The notes below the pieces were generated by a model. It did not search any database and was not told where the DNA came from. It saw only the letters and a list, made by a program, of their open reading frames with translations. DNA of 64,000 nucleotides from Acidobacteria bacterium Mor1 (GTDB lineage Bacteria > Acidobacteriota > Polarisedimenticolia > Polarisedimenticolales > Polarisedimenticolaceae): assembly GCA_001664505.1 (NCBI GenBank), contig CP011806.1, positions 3,946,815 to 4,010,814 of the forward strand, read 5' to 3'. The stretch's first letter is position 1, and every line of letters begins with the position of its first letter. Positions 55,071 through 62,327 of the stretch are shown one piece after another. Made by a program: the position numbers and the translations under genes.

Positions 55071-55874
55071 TCAGGAACTCGTGCGCAGCCCCTTGATCCG
55101 CAGGTCGATCGGATGGGGAATCCCAGCTTCGGCGGGGTCGGTCACGTCGCAGTCGCCGACGCCGCAGTCGATCTCGACCACCGCCTCAGCGCCGCGCCAG
55201 GCGCCCCGTAGATCGATACGCGCCGGACCCAGCTTCTTGCGCACCACCGTCGTCCGCGGGCTGGCGTTGCCCAGGGACTGCAATTCGAGTTCGCTGCTCG
55301 GGGCGTTGAGCGCCAGCCGGGTGAGCGGCGCGGCGGTCGGCTCCGCGAAGTCCACAGTGTATTGCCCGAGCAGCAGCTCGAGGTCCGCGCTTTCCAGCGA
55401 CATCCCTCCCAGGCTCAGCCGGCTGTGGGTGTGTTCCAGCTCCCCTTCGAGGGTCAAGGCCAGATCCGGAGGCAGCGTGATCGTCAACCGGTTGTCGTCG
55501 ATCTGTTTGCCGATCACCGGATTGACCAGCCCGCGTCCGTGGAGCCGCACCCGGTAGGTCCAGCCCGGAGCGTCGCCGTTCCCGTCGACGAAGCCGGTAA
55601 CGAGGGCCAGCCGGGCGTCGTCGTAGTCTCCCTCGACCCGGATGACCCCGGGGGCCGATCCGGCGGAGACCGTAAGCCGGGCTCCTTCGATATCGAGCAG
55701 CACCCGGCCGTGGCCCACGAGGGTCTCGGAGCGGGTGGATTCGGTCGGTCGCGCCTCGATGGAGGCCTCGTAGCCCACGATCCCGCCCAGGGCGGCGATA
55801 CCGGCCAGCAGGACCAGACCGATCCCCAGGGCGAAGAAGAACCCGTTGCCCGGCCCCTGGTTGCGGTTTGCCAT
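55071..55874 (-). CDS. Membrane-anchored beta-rich protein (DUF4097/DUF2807-like)
   Basis: This 267-aa protein has one TM helix (about residues 12-35) and an extracytoplasmic domain rich in short beta strands with regularly placed Leu/Asp, like the beta-helix folds of DUF4097 and DUF2807 proteins; exact family not certain. No catalytic residues are evident. The ATG at 55874 is the only good start. It lies 21 bp before the sterol desaturase-family gene on the same strand, and is divergent from an M23 peptidase gene (87 bp). Function unknown. Confidence 0.72.
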   Translation of the reverse strand: MANRNQGPGNGFFFALGIGLVLLAGIAALGGIVGYEASIEARPTESTRSETLVGHGRVLLDIEGARLTVSAGSAPGVIRVEGDYDDARLALVTGFVDGNGDAPGWTYRVRLHGRGLVNPVIGKQIDDNRLTITLPPDLALTLEGELEHTHSRLSLGGMSLESADLELLLGQYTVDFAEPTAAPLTRLALNAPSSELELQSLGNASPRTTVVRKKLGPARIDLRGAWRGAEAVVEIDCGVGDCDVTDPAEAGIPHPIDLRIKGLRTSS

Positions 55875-55961
55875 ACGAACAAGACGGGCGGAACCGGCGC
55901 TTGGTTACAGAAAGCGGAGGCCGGGCGAAACCCGCCCGGATGCCCTTCGTAGCAACCCCCG

Positions 55962-56672
55962 ATGCGTCCTTCGCTCACCATCGCCTTCTGTGTCACGGCC
56001 CTCGTAGCCGCTATGGGGTCATCGCTCCTGGCCGAAGGGGAGACGTCGGCCGAGCCACCGTGGGACCTGTTCGAGCCCTGCGCCTCGGCGACCTATCCCG
56101 ACCAGGCGACCTCGCTCTACGTGCTGCCGTATCCGGTGGGTGTGACCCACAACGTGCGCCAGGGCAACTGCAACCCGTTCAACAGCCACAATCAGCGCTT
56201 CAAGGAAGACTTTGCCTACGACTTCGAGATGCCGATCGGTTCGACCATCGTCGCCGCACGAGCCGGCGAGGTGTGGCTGACCCGGGATCACTTCCGCGAC
56301 GATCAGAATCGCCTCGAGCAGGGTAACTTCGTCGTGATCCTCCACGACGACGGCAGCTACGCGATGTACGGCCACCTGACCGAGGGGGGCGCGCTGGTGG
56401 AGAAGGGGGAGGCGGTGGTCGCGGGCCAGCCGATTGCTCGTTCGGGCAACAGCGGCCTTTCCAAGGGCCCGCACCTGCACTTCTCGGTCAAGGTTTGTCC
56501 CGAGGGGGAATCGCTCCGCTCCCGGGAGTGCGAATCGGTGCCGGTCACCTTCCGCAACACCCGGCCTCATCCCAAGGGGCTGATCGGTTCGCCTGCCTCG
56601 AAGATCGGCGGCGGCCAGCGCTACGAGGCCCTGCCGTTCGAGGAAACGCCGCCCGAGCAAGAGGGGTCGTAG
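55962..56672 (+). CDS. M23 family metallopeptidase (peptidoglycan endopeptidase-like)
   Basis: This 236-aa exported protein has a signal peptide (residues 1-24) and an M23/LytM domain. The core reads DFAYDFEMPIGSTIVAARAG, with the metal Asp in YDF, YGHL His and the HLHF motif (GPHLHFSV); the first metal His is offset upstream (NSHNQRF), as in the M23 branch with the VDFxMPxGTP pattern. It likely cleaves peptidoglycan cross-links or, if metal binding is weak, activates amidases. Three cysteines could form a disulphide. The gene stop meets the FAD enzyme gene stop (convergent, no gap). Confidence 0.85.
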   Translation: MRPSLTIAFCVTALVAAMGSSLLAEGETSAEPPWDLFEPCASATYPDQATSLYVLPYPVGVTHNVRQGNCNPFNSHNQRFKEDFAYDFEMPIGSTIVAARAGEVWLTRDHFRDDQNRLEQGNFVVILHDDGSYAMYGHLTEGGALVEKGEAVVAGQPIARSGNSGLSKGPHLHFSVKVCPEGESLRSRECESVPVTFRNTRPHPKGLIGSPASKIGGGQRYEALPFEETPPEQEGS

Positions 56673-58049
56673 TCAGACCGCCCGGCTGGCTTCGGGCCTG
56701 ATTGCCGGATGTCGCTCCAGCCGCTCCGCCACCATCTTTCCCGCCTCCCGGCCCATGCGCACCGCGTAGTTGGTACCCCGGTCCTCGGGGTAGACCTGGG
56801 CCATGGTCGCCAGGCTGACGTTTTCCAGCGGCGTCTGCATCGGCGGCATGATCTCGCTGTAGTGCTTGCAAACCACCGGCTGGGCGTAGCGGGCGCGCCA
56901 GACGTGGTGGTCGCGGATCCAGCTGCGGTCGAAGGCGGGGAACATGCGCTGCACGTGGGGAAGCGCGAAGTCCAGCACGTCGGCGTCGTCCATCCGGTAG
57001 AGCTCCGCCGTCGGCGGCAGGTACTTGGACAGGTACACGATGTGCCGGCCGCCGTAGGATTCCGGCGGCTCGAAGCAGGTGTGCTCGATGATGCCGACGA
57101 AGGGGAAGCTGGGGTCCGCGACGTTGAGCCAGTAGGTGTCCGACAGGCTGCGGTCGAGTTGGAGTACCAGGCAGATGTTGGCCAGGTACTCGATGCGATC
57201 CATCCGTTCCAGGTAGTCCGCCGGGACGTGGCCGTCGAGCAGGCCCGAGGCGATCGGCGTGGCGGTGGTGACGATCACCTCGGCCGCCTCGATCCGTTCG
57301 CCGTTGTCCAGGGTCACGCCGGAGACCCGGTCGCCCTCGCGAACGAAGCCGGTGACCGAGCGTCCCAGCCGGAAGGTCCCGCCGTTGTCCTCGATGGTCT
57401 CGCGCACCTGTTGAGCCAGCGCGGCGAAGCCTCCCCGGTAGTAGGCCAGCTCTTCCTTGTGCCCCTTGCCGCGGCTTCCTCCGCGCAGCACCAGCTTGTT
57501 CCAGAACCAGACCGCCGAGACCTGCTCGGCGTACTCGCCGAACTTGCCCTTGAGCAGCGGCTCCCAGACCACCCGGTAGACCTCGGGGCCGCCCAGCTCG
57601 ATCAACCACTCCTTGGCGGTGCGGGACTCCAGCTCCCGCCAGTCGGTGACCTTGCGCGCCTTGAGCACCAGCAGGCCCAGGCGAATGCGGTCGATGAAGC
57701 TCAGGGCGCTGAAGCGCAGCACATCCAGCGGTCCGCTCAGGCGGTAGAACGACTTGGCGTGGTACATGCCGGTGACCGTCGGGCGGTAGACGATGTTGTC
57801 CTCCGCGCCCAACTCGGCGACCAGCCGATGGATGTCCACGTCGCTGCGGAACCAGTGGTGGTAGAACTTTTCCAGGGGCACGCCGTCGACGTCGAAGCTG
57901 CCGGCGAGGCCGCCGACCTCGGTGTCCGGATCGATCAGCACCGTCGGGATATTCTTCCGCGCCAGTTCGTAGGCCGCGGACAGGCCGGAGAAGCCGGCGC
58001 CGACGATGACGACCGGCGCCCGGCCGTCCTGTTCCGTCGCTTGAGTCAT
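56673..58049 (-). CDS. FAD-dependent amine-oxidoreductase-like protein in glycosylation operon
   Basis: This 458-aa flavoprotein has an N-terminal dinucleotide-binding motif (VVIVGAGFSGLSAAYELA) and the layout of protoporphyrinogen-oxidase/UDP-galactopyranose-mutase-like enzymes (GGLAGSFDVDGVPLEKFYHH near residue 55, conserved C-terminal ATMAQVYPEDRGTNYAVRMG). Such genes recur next to polyprenyl-phosphate glycosyltransferases, though the reaction is unknown. The ATG at 58049 overlaps the GT2 stop (ATGA). It is the last gene of three. A longer frame to 59012 is antisense noise. Confidence 0.9.
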   Translation of the reverse strand: MTQATEQDGRAPVVIVGAGFSGLSAAYELARKNIPTVLIDPDTEVGGLAGSFDVDGVPLEKFYHHWFRSDVDIHRLVAELGAEDNIVYRPTVTGMYHAKSFYRLSGPLDVLRFSALSFIDRIRLGLLVLKARKVTDWRELESRTAKEWLIELGGPEVYRVVWEPLLKGKFGEYAEQVSAVWFWNKLVLRGGSRGKGHKEELAYYRGGFAALAQQVRETIEDNGGTFRLGRSVTGFVREGDRVSGVTLDNGERIEAAEVIVTTATPIASGLLDGHVPADYLERMDRIEYLANICLVLQLDRSLSDTYWLNVADPSFPFVGIIEHTCFEPPESYGGRHIVYLSKYLPPTAELYRMDDADVLDFALPHVQRMFPAFDRSWIRDHHVWRARYAQPVVCKHYSEIMPPMQTPLENVSLATMAQVYPEDRGTNYAVRMGREAGKMVAERLERHPAIRPEASRAV

Positions 58050-59107
58050 CGGGTTACCTCGGCGCCGGCGTTCGCTTCGGCCCGATCCGCAGCCTGGGGG
58101 CCGCGGCCGTCGCGTCCTCTCCGGGTTTCGGAGACGATGTAGAGCGGCCGCTGCTTGACCTCGCGGTAGATCCGCCCGAGGTACTCCCCCATGATGCCCA
58201 GGCAAATCAGCTGCACGCCGCCGAGGAACAGCACCGAGACCAACGTGGTCGCCTGCCCCTCGAGTTGATGCCAGCCGGAGAGCCGCGCGAACACCGCCGC
58301 GACGATGCCGAGCATGGTGAACCCGACGCAGACTACGCCGAGCCCTGCCGCGATGCGCAGCGGGATCATGCTGAAGGAGACCATCGCGGCCAACGCGAGG
58401 CGCACGAGGTTCAGCTGGGAGTACTTGGTTTCGCCGGCGGCCCGGGGCTCCCGGTCGAACTGCAGGCAGGATTGGCGGAAGCCGACCCAGGAGACCATGC
58501 CTCGCAGGTAGCGGTCCTGTTCCGGCATCTCGGACAGCACCGAGACCACCTGGCGGTCCATCAGGCGGAAATCGCCGGTGTCCACCGGGATCTCGGTGTC
58601 GCTCATGGCGCTGATGATCCGGTAGAACAGCTTGGAGTTGAACTTCTTGCCGAAGGTCTCGCCCGCCCTGGAACGGCGTTGGCCGTAGACCACGTCGTCG
58701 CCGTCGATCCAGCGGCGAATCATCTCGGGGATGACCTCGGGCGGATCCTGCAGGTCGGCGTCGATCAGCACCACCGCCGCGCCCCGGGCGTAGTCGATGC
58801 CCGCGGTGACCGCCATCTGGTGCCCGAAGTTGCGGGAGAGGTTGACCAGGTGTGCCTCGGCGCACTGGTCGACGATCTCGTGGAGCACCTCGAGGGTCTG
58901 ATCGCGGCTGCCGTCGTTGACGTAGACCAGCTCGAAGGGGTGGCCGCTCTCCTGCATGGCTCGATAGAGCCGCCCGTGGGTCCGGGCGATCACCGCTTCC
59001 TCGTTGAAGCACGGAACCACCACCGAGACCAGGCCGCCGGCACGATCCGCGGACCCACCGACACGGGCCGGATCGTCGGGCCAGGAGCTGCGCAGATGTT
59101 TACTCAT
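58046..59107 (-). CDS. GT2 polyprenyl-phosphate glycosyltransferase (DPM1/GtrB-like)
   Basis: This 353-aa GT-A enzyme has SVVVPCFNEEAV (nucleotide-binding start), VNDGSRDQT, the DADLQDPPE metal motif, and two C-terminal TM helices (about residues 245-315). It would transfer a sugar from a nucleotide donor to polyprenyl phosphate on the cytoplasmic side. It is overlapped by ATGA at both ends: with the GT-C gene upstream (59104-59107) and the FAD gene downstream (58046-58049). It supplies the likely lipid-linked sugar for the GT-C partner. Confidence 0.95.
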   Translation of the reverse strand: MSKHLRSSWPDDPARVGGSADRAGGLVSVVVPCFNEEAVIARTHGRLYRAMQESGHPFELVYVNDGSRDQTLEVLHEIVDQCAEAHLVNLSRNFGHQMAVTAGIDYARGAAVVLIDADLQDPPEVIPEMIRRWIDGDDVVYGQRRSRAGETFGKKFNSKLFYRIISAMSDTEIPVDTGDFRLMDRQVVSVLSEMPEQDRYLRGMVSWVGFRQSCLQFDREPRAAGETKYSQLNLVRLALAAMVSFSMIPLRIAAGLGVVCVGFTMLGIVAAVFARLSGWHQLEGQATTLVSVLFLGGVQLICLGIMGEYLGRIYREVKQRPLYIVSETRRGRDGRGPQAADRAEANAGAEVTR

Positions 59108-60930
59108 CGTCCGCCCTCCGTGGCCGCGGCCACGCGAACCGGAGCGGGCCGGGGCACCCGCCACACGTAGAGGCTGTGGGCGAGCCAGGGCAGCAGAGCC
59201 ACCTGGGGAATCCAGAACGCTGCTTCGCTGAGCCGCAGCCACTCGGGTACCCGCCACAGCGACCCGACGTTGTCCGGCACCACCAGCAGCAGCGCCGTGG
59301 ACACCAGGACGAACAGCCAGCCGGTGTGCCGCTTCCAGGTCAGCGCCAGGGCGACCAGGGGAATGAACAGGTACTGCAGCGCAATCGACGGTGAGAACAT
59401 GAAGAACCCGATGAGATAGGCGGCCAGCGCCTCGGTCCAGTGCCGGCGGGCGGCGCGCATGGTGAGCAGCACCGTGCCTCCGAGCCAGAGCAGGTGGAAG
59501 GCCTTGTCCTCGAACAGGTGCTGGGCGAAGGTCGGATAGAAGATCCAGGCGGTGAGTTTCGGGATCCAGCCGTTGGGTCCCTGGGAGCCGTACTTGAAGA
59601 CCGACTCGACCATGTAGCCCCGGGCCAGCGGATCGATCAGCGCCTCGCCGAAGCCGAAGAAGAACAGCAGCGTGCTGCCGCCGGCCACCGCAATCCGCGT
59701 GCGCAGCGATCCGAGCTGCGGAATCAACAGCAGGCAAGGGGGGAAGAACAGCAGCACGTGCTTGATCGCCAGGGACGCGCCCAGCAGCAACGTGGCGCCG
59801 ATGACGTAGGCGTTGCGACGGGAGCTCGTGATGCTCGCTCTGTCGCCGGCAGCCGCGGCCAGCAGGCCGACCGCAGGAATCGCCAGCGCCAGGGCCAGCG
59901 GTTCGATCTGGGAGTGGTAACCCAGCAACAACAGGCCGGTCGGCGCCATCCAGAGCAAGAGCGCGGCGTTGCGCCCCATCACCCGGGCCAACAGTCCGCC
60001 GGCCATCACCGTCCCGCAGCAGAGCGAGGCGACGATCAACATGTGGAAGTTGCCGGCGCCCTGGATCTGCATGAAGTCCTGGAGCCGCCGGAGTGCGCCG
60101 AGCAGGTAGGCGAAGGCGACCCCGTAGTTGTAGCGAGTGGTGCCTTCGTAGATGTTCCGGCCGAGGACGTTGAGGTCGGCGACGATCTCGAAGGAGATCA
60201 GGTCGAAGTTGAAGCCGAGCCGGGCGATGGCGATGCATAGCGCGGCGTGGGCGGCCGCGGCCGCGACGAGCTCCCGGCGGTTGCGGCGGGTCACCCCGGC
60301 GCGTACGCGATAGAAGCGGTCGGCCAGCGCAAGCGCCGGCAGCAGCAACGCCACCAGGCAGAGCACCAGTACGCCGCCGTGGGAACGAGCATCCCGGCTG
60401 ACCACGATCGAGGTCAGGGTCATCTCGGCGCCGCGGGGCAGTTCGATCCGGGCCCGGCGGGTGCCTTCGGGGAGGTACCAGTTCAGTTCGAAGCCGTCGG
60501 GGTGTTCGGAGATGCGGGCGGCGCGGCCGCGACGGTGAATCGACTGGACCGAGGGGTGGCTCAGCACCGGGCGCAGCCCCAGGGCGCGCAGGCCGAAGTC
60601 GGATTCCGGACGCAGCACCATGGTGACCCGGTCGAAGCTCTCGCCGCCGGCGTCGAGCATCAGCTCTCCGCCGCGGCCTACGGGGCGCTGGCGGGGGTCG
60701 GGCCGGGGCACCACGCTGCGGATCCTGCCGCTGGATTGATCCACCTCGGGCTGGGCCGGTCCTTCGATCGGGCTCAGCCGGGCACGGGTTTCCAGCGGTT
60801 CGTCAGGCGCGGTGGCGCGCAGAGCGGCAGCCGCCACCAGCAGAACGAGCGCAATCGCGAGTGCGACAAAAAAGAGGCTGTTGTCGCGCAGGAAGCCCGC
60901 TCGGTTCGGTCCCGAATCACTAAGGTGCAT
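59104..60930 (-). CDS. GT-C fold glycosyltransferase
   Basis: This 608-aa multi-spanning protein has a TM helix at about 18-37, an extracytoplasmic domain of about 140 residues, then roughly ten further TM helices. The conserved segment FDLISFEIVADL followed by NIYEGTTRYNYG matches GT-C mannosyltransferase-like proteins, with the Asp as probable catalytic base. It would use the polyprenyl-phosphate sugar made by the next gene, with which it shares an ATGA overlap. The ATG at 60930 gives the shortest sensible cytosolic tail; an upstream extension to 61065 is less likely. Confidence 0.85.
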   Translation of the reverse strand: MHLSDSGPNRAGFLRDNSLFFVALAIALVLLVAAAALRATAPDEPLETRARLSPIEGPAQPEVDQSSGRIRSVVPRPDPRQRPVGRGGELMLDAGGESFDRVTMVLRPESDFGLRALGLRPVLSHPSVQSIHRRGRAARISEHPDGFELNWYLPEGTRRARIELPRGAEMTLTSIVVSRDARSHGGVLVLCLVALLLPALALADRFYRVRAGVTRRNRRELVAAAAAHAALCIAIARLGFNFDLISFEIVADLNVLGRNIYEGTTRYNYGVAFAYLLGALRRLQDFMQIQGAGNFHMLIVASLCCGTVMAGGLLARVMGRNAALLLWMAPTGLLLLGYHSQIEPLALALAIPAVGLLAAAAGDRASITSSRRNAYVIGATLLLGASLAIKHVLLFFPPCLLLIPQLGSLRTRIAVAGGSTLLFFFGFGEALIDPLARGYMVESVFKYGSQGPNGWIPKLTAWIFYPTFAQHLFEDKAFHLLWLGGTVLLTMRAARRHWTEALAAYLIGFFMFSPSIALQYLFIPLVALALTWKRHTGWLFVLVSTALLLVVPDNVGSLWRVPEWLRLSEAAFWIPQVALLPWLAHSLYVWRVPRPAPVRVAAATEGGR

Positions 60931-60991
60931 GACCCGGGGAACGTAGGTTCCGGGCAGCCCCACCAGCAAGGAAACCGTCGCAATCCGGCTG

Positions 60992-62290
60992 CTATTCGGC
61001 GGTTCTCCCCCGGCCGCGAACCAACGCGAAAACCAGCAGCGGCATCGTCGCCAGGGCCAGGGCACCCGATCCGGCCCACAGGGTGCCCTCGGAGAACTGT
61101 CCCCGTCCCAGCACCGCCGACAACACCTTCGAAAGCCCCAGCAGCAGGGTCACGCCGACGATCCCGAGAGACAGCAGGTTGGCCCAGAGCGGATTGAGGC
61201 CGGCATCCCCCATCAAGCGCCGGTCGTTGACGGCCAGCAGCAGGAAGATCGCCACGAAGGGGAGCAGCACTCCGTTGAGGGCCTGAGCCGCGACGATCAG
61301 TTGAGCGGGGCGGGTGGCGGCGAGGGCGAAACCCGCGCCGGTCAGGAGCACCACGAGCCACACCGCCCGGTAGCGAGGGGACGCCTCGCTCCACTCCGGG
61401 GCCTCCTCGCCGGCCGCAAACAGTCCGCGTGCCGTCAGCGCCGCAGCCAGGGGTGCCGTGATCGCCGACGTCAACCCGGCGCAGAACAGTCCGCCGGCGA
61501 ACAGGGTGCGCGCCGGCGCTCCGAGCTCCCGTGCCAGATGATCGCCCAGGGCGCCGAACGAGAACTCCGCAGCCAGGGAGCTGCCCACCACCACGATCGC
61601 CAGGGAGATCAAACCGCCCAGGCCGACCGAGACCGCCAGGCCGAAGCGCATGTCGCCGACCCGCTGCCCCCGGGCAATGCCGGAACCGAGGAACAGGTTG
61701 TAGGGCACCACCGTGGTGCCGATCAGCGCCACCACCAGCAGACCTGTGCCGTCGGGGATCCGCGGGACCAGCACGCCACGCAGCATTGCGCCGAGATCCG
61801 GCCCCACGGCGACCGCGGTGACGGCGAAGCAGAGGCCCATCAACGCGACGACGCCACCGAGGACCTTGGCCACGGTGGCGGTGCGTGCGGTCCAGAGCAG
61901 GCCGGCGGCGAAGATCGTCGCCGCTCCGATGGTCCAGGGGCCGGCGGAGTAGGCCAGCAGGGTGCTTCCCGCCGCGGCGCCGACGAGATTGCCCGCCTGA
62001 TAAGCCGCACACCCGCCGACGATGCCGCCGAGCACGAGCAACAGGACCAGGGTTCCGCCGAAGCCGGTGTGCCGCCGGCGCATCGCCTGACCCAGGTTGA
62101 GGCCGCTGACCGCGGTGATGCGCGCGCTCGCCTCCTGGAGCACGAAGCAGGCGATCGTCGAGAAGGTCACGGCCCACAGCAGGGTCAGTCCGTGGCTCGC
62201 GCCGGCGCGGGCGCAGGTGGTCACGGTGCCGGGGCCGACGAAGGCCGCGGCGATCACCGACCAGAACAGAATATGGATCAGGCGTTGCAT
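60992..62290 (-). CDS. Nramp-related transporter with altered metal-site motifs
   Basis: This 432-aa protein has 11 or so TM helices and the overall pattern of the Nramp family. In classic Nramp proteins TM1 contains DPGN and TM6 MPHN, supplying metal ligands. Here the aligned positions read GPGT (AAFVGPGTVTT) and VPYN (GTTVVPYNLFLGSG), so the Asp and Asn of TM1 and the His of TM6 are missing. Transport of divalent metals is therefore uncertain. The ATG at 62290 is only 37 bp from the divergent gene's start, so promoters must overlap. A GATAAT at 62299-62304 could be a -10 for the divergent gene. Confidence 0.87.
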   Translation of the reverse strand: MQRLIHILFWSVIAAAFVGPGTVTTCARAGASHGLTLLWAVTFSTIACFVLQEASARITAVSGLNLGQAMRRRHTGFGGTLVLLLVLGGIVGGCAAYQAGNLVGAAAGSTLLAYSAGPWTIGAATIFAAGLLWTARTATVAKVLGGVVALMGLCFAVTAVAVGPDLGAMLRGVLVPRIPDGTGLLVVALIGTTVVPYNLFLGSGIARGQRVGDMRFGLAVSVGLGGLISLAIVVVGSSLAAEFSFGALGDHLARELGAPARTLFAGGLFCAGLTSAITAPLAAALTARGLFAAGEEAPEWSEASPRYRAVWLVVLLTGAGFALAATRPAQLIVAAQALNGVLLPFVAIFLLLAVNDRRLMGDAGLNPLWANLLSLGIVGVTLLLGLSKVLSAVLGRGQFSEGTLWAGSGALALATMPLLVFALVRGRGRTAE

Positions 62291-62327
62291 AGTTCTGCGA
62301 TAATAGGGCCAAAGGTACGGGGGGCTG

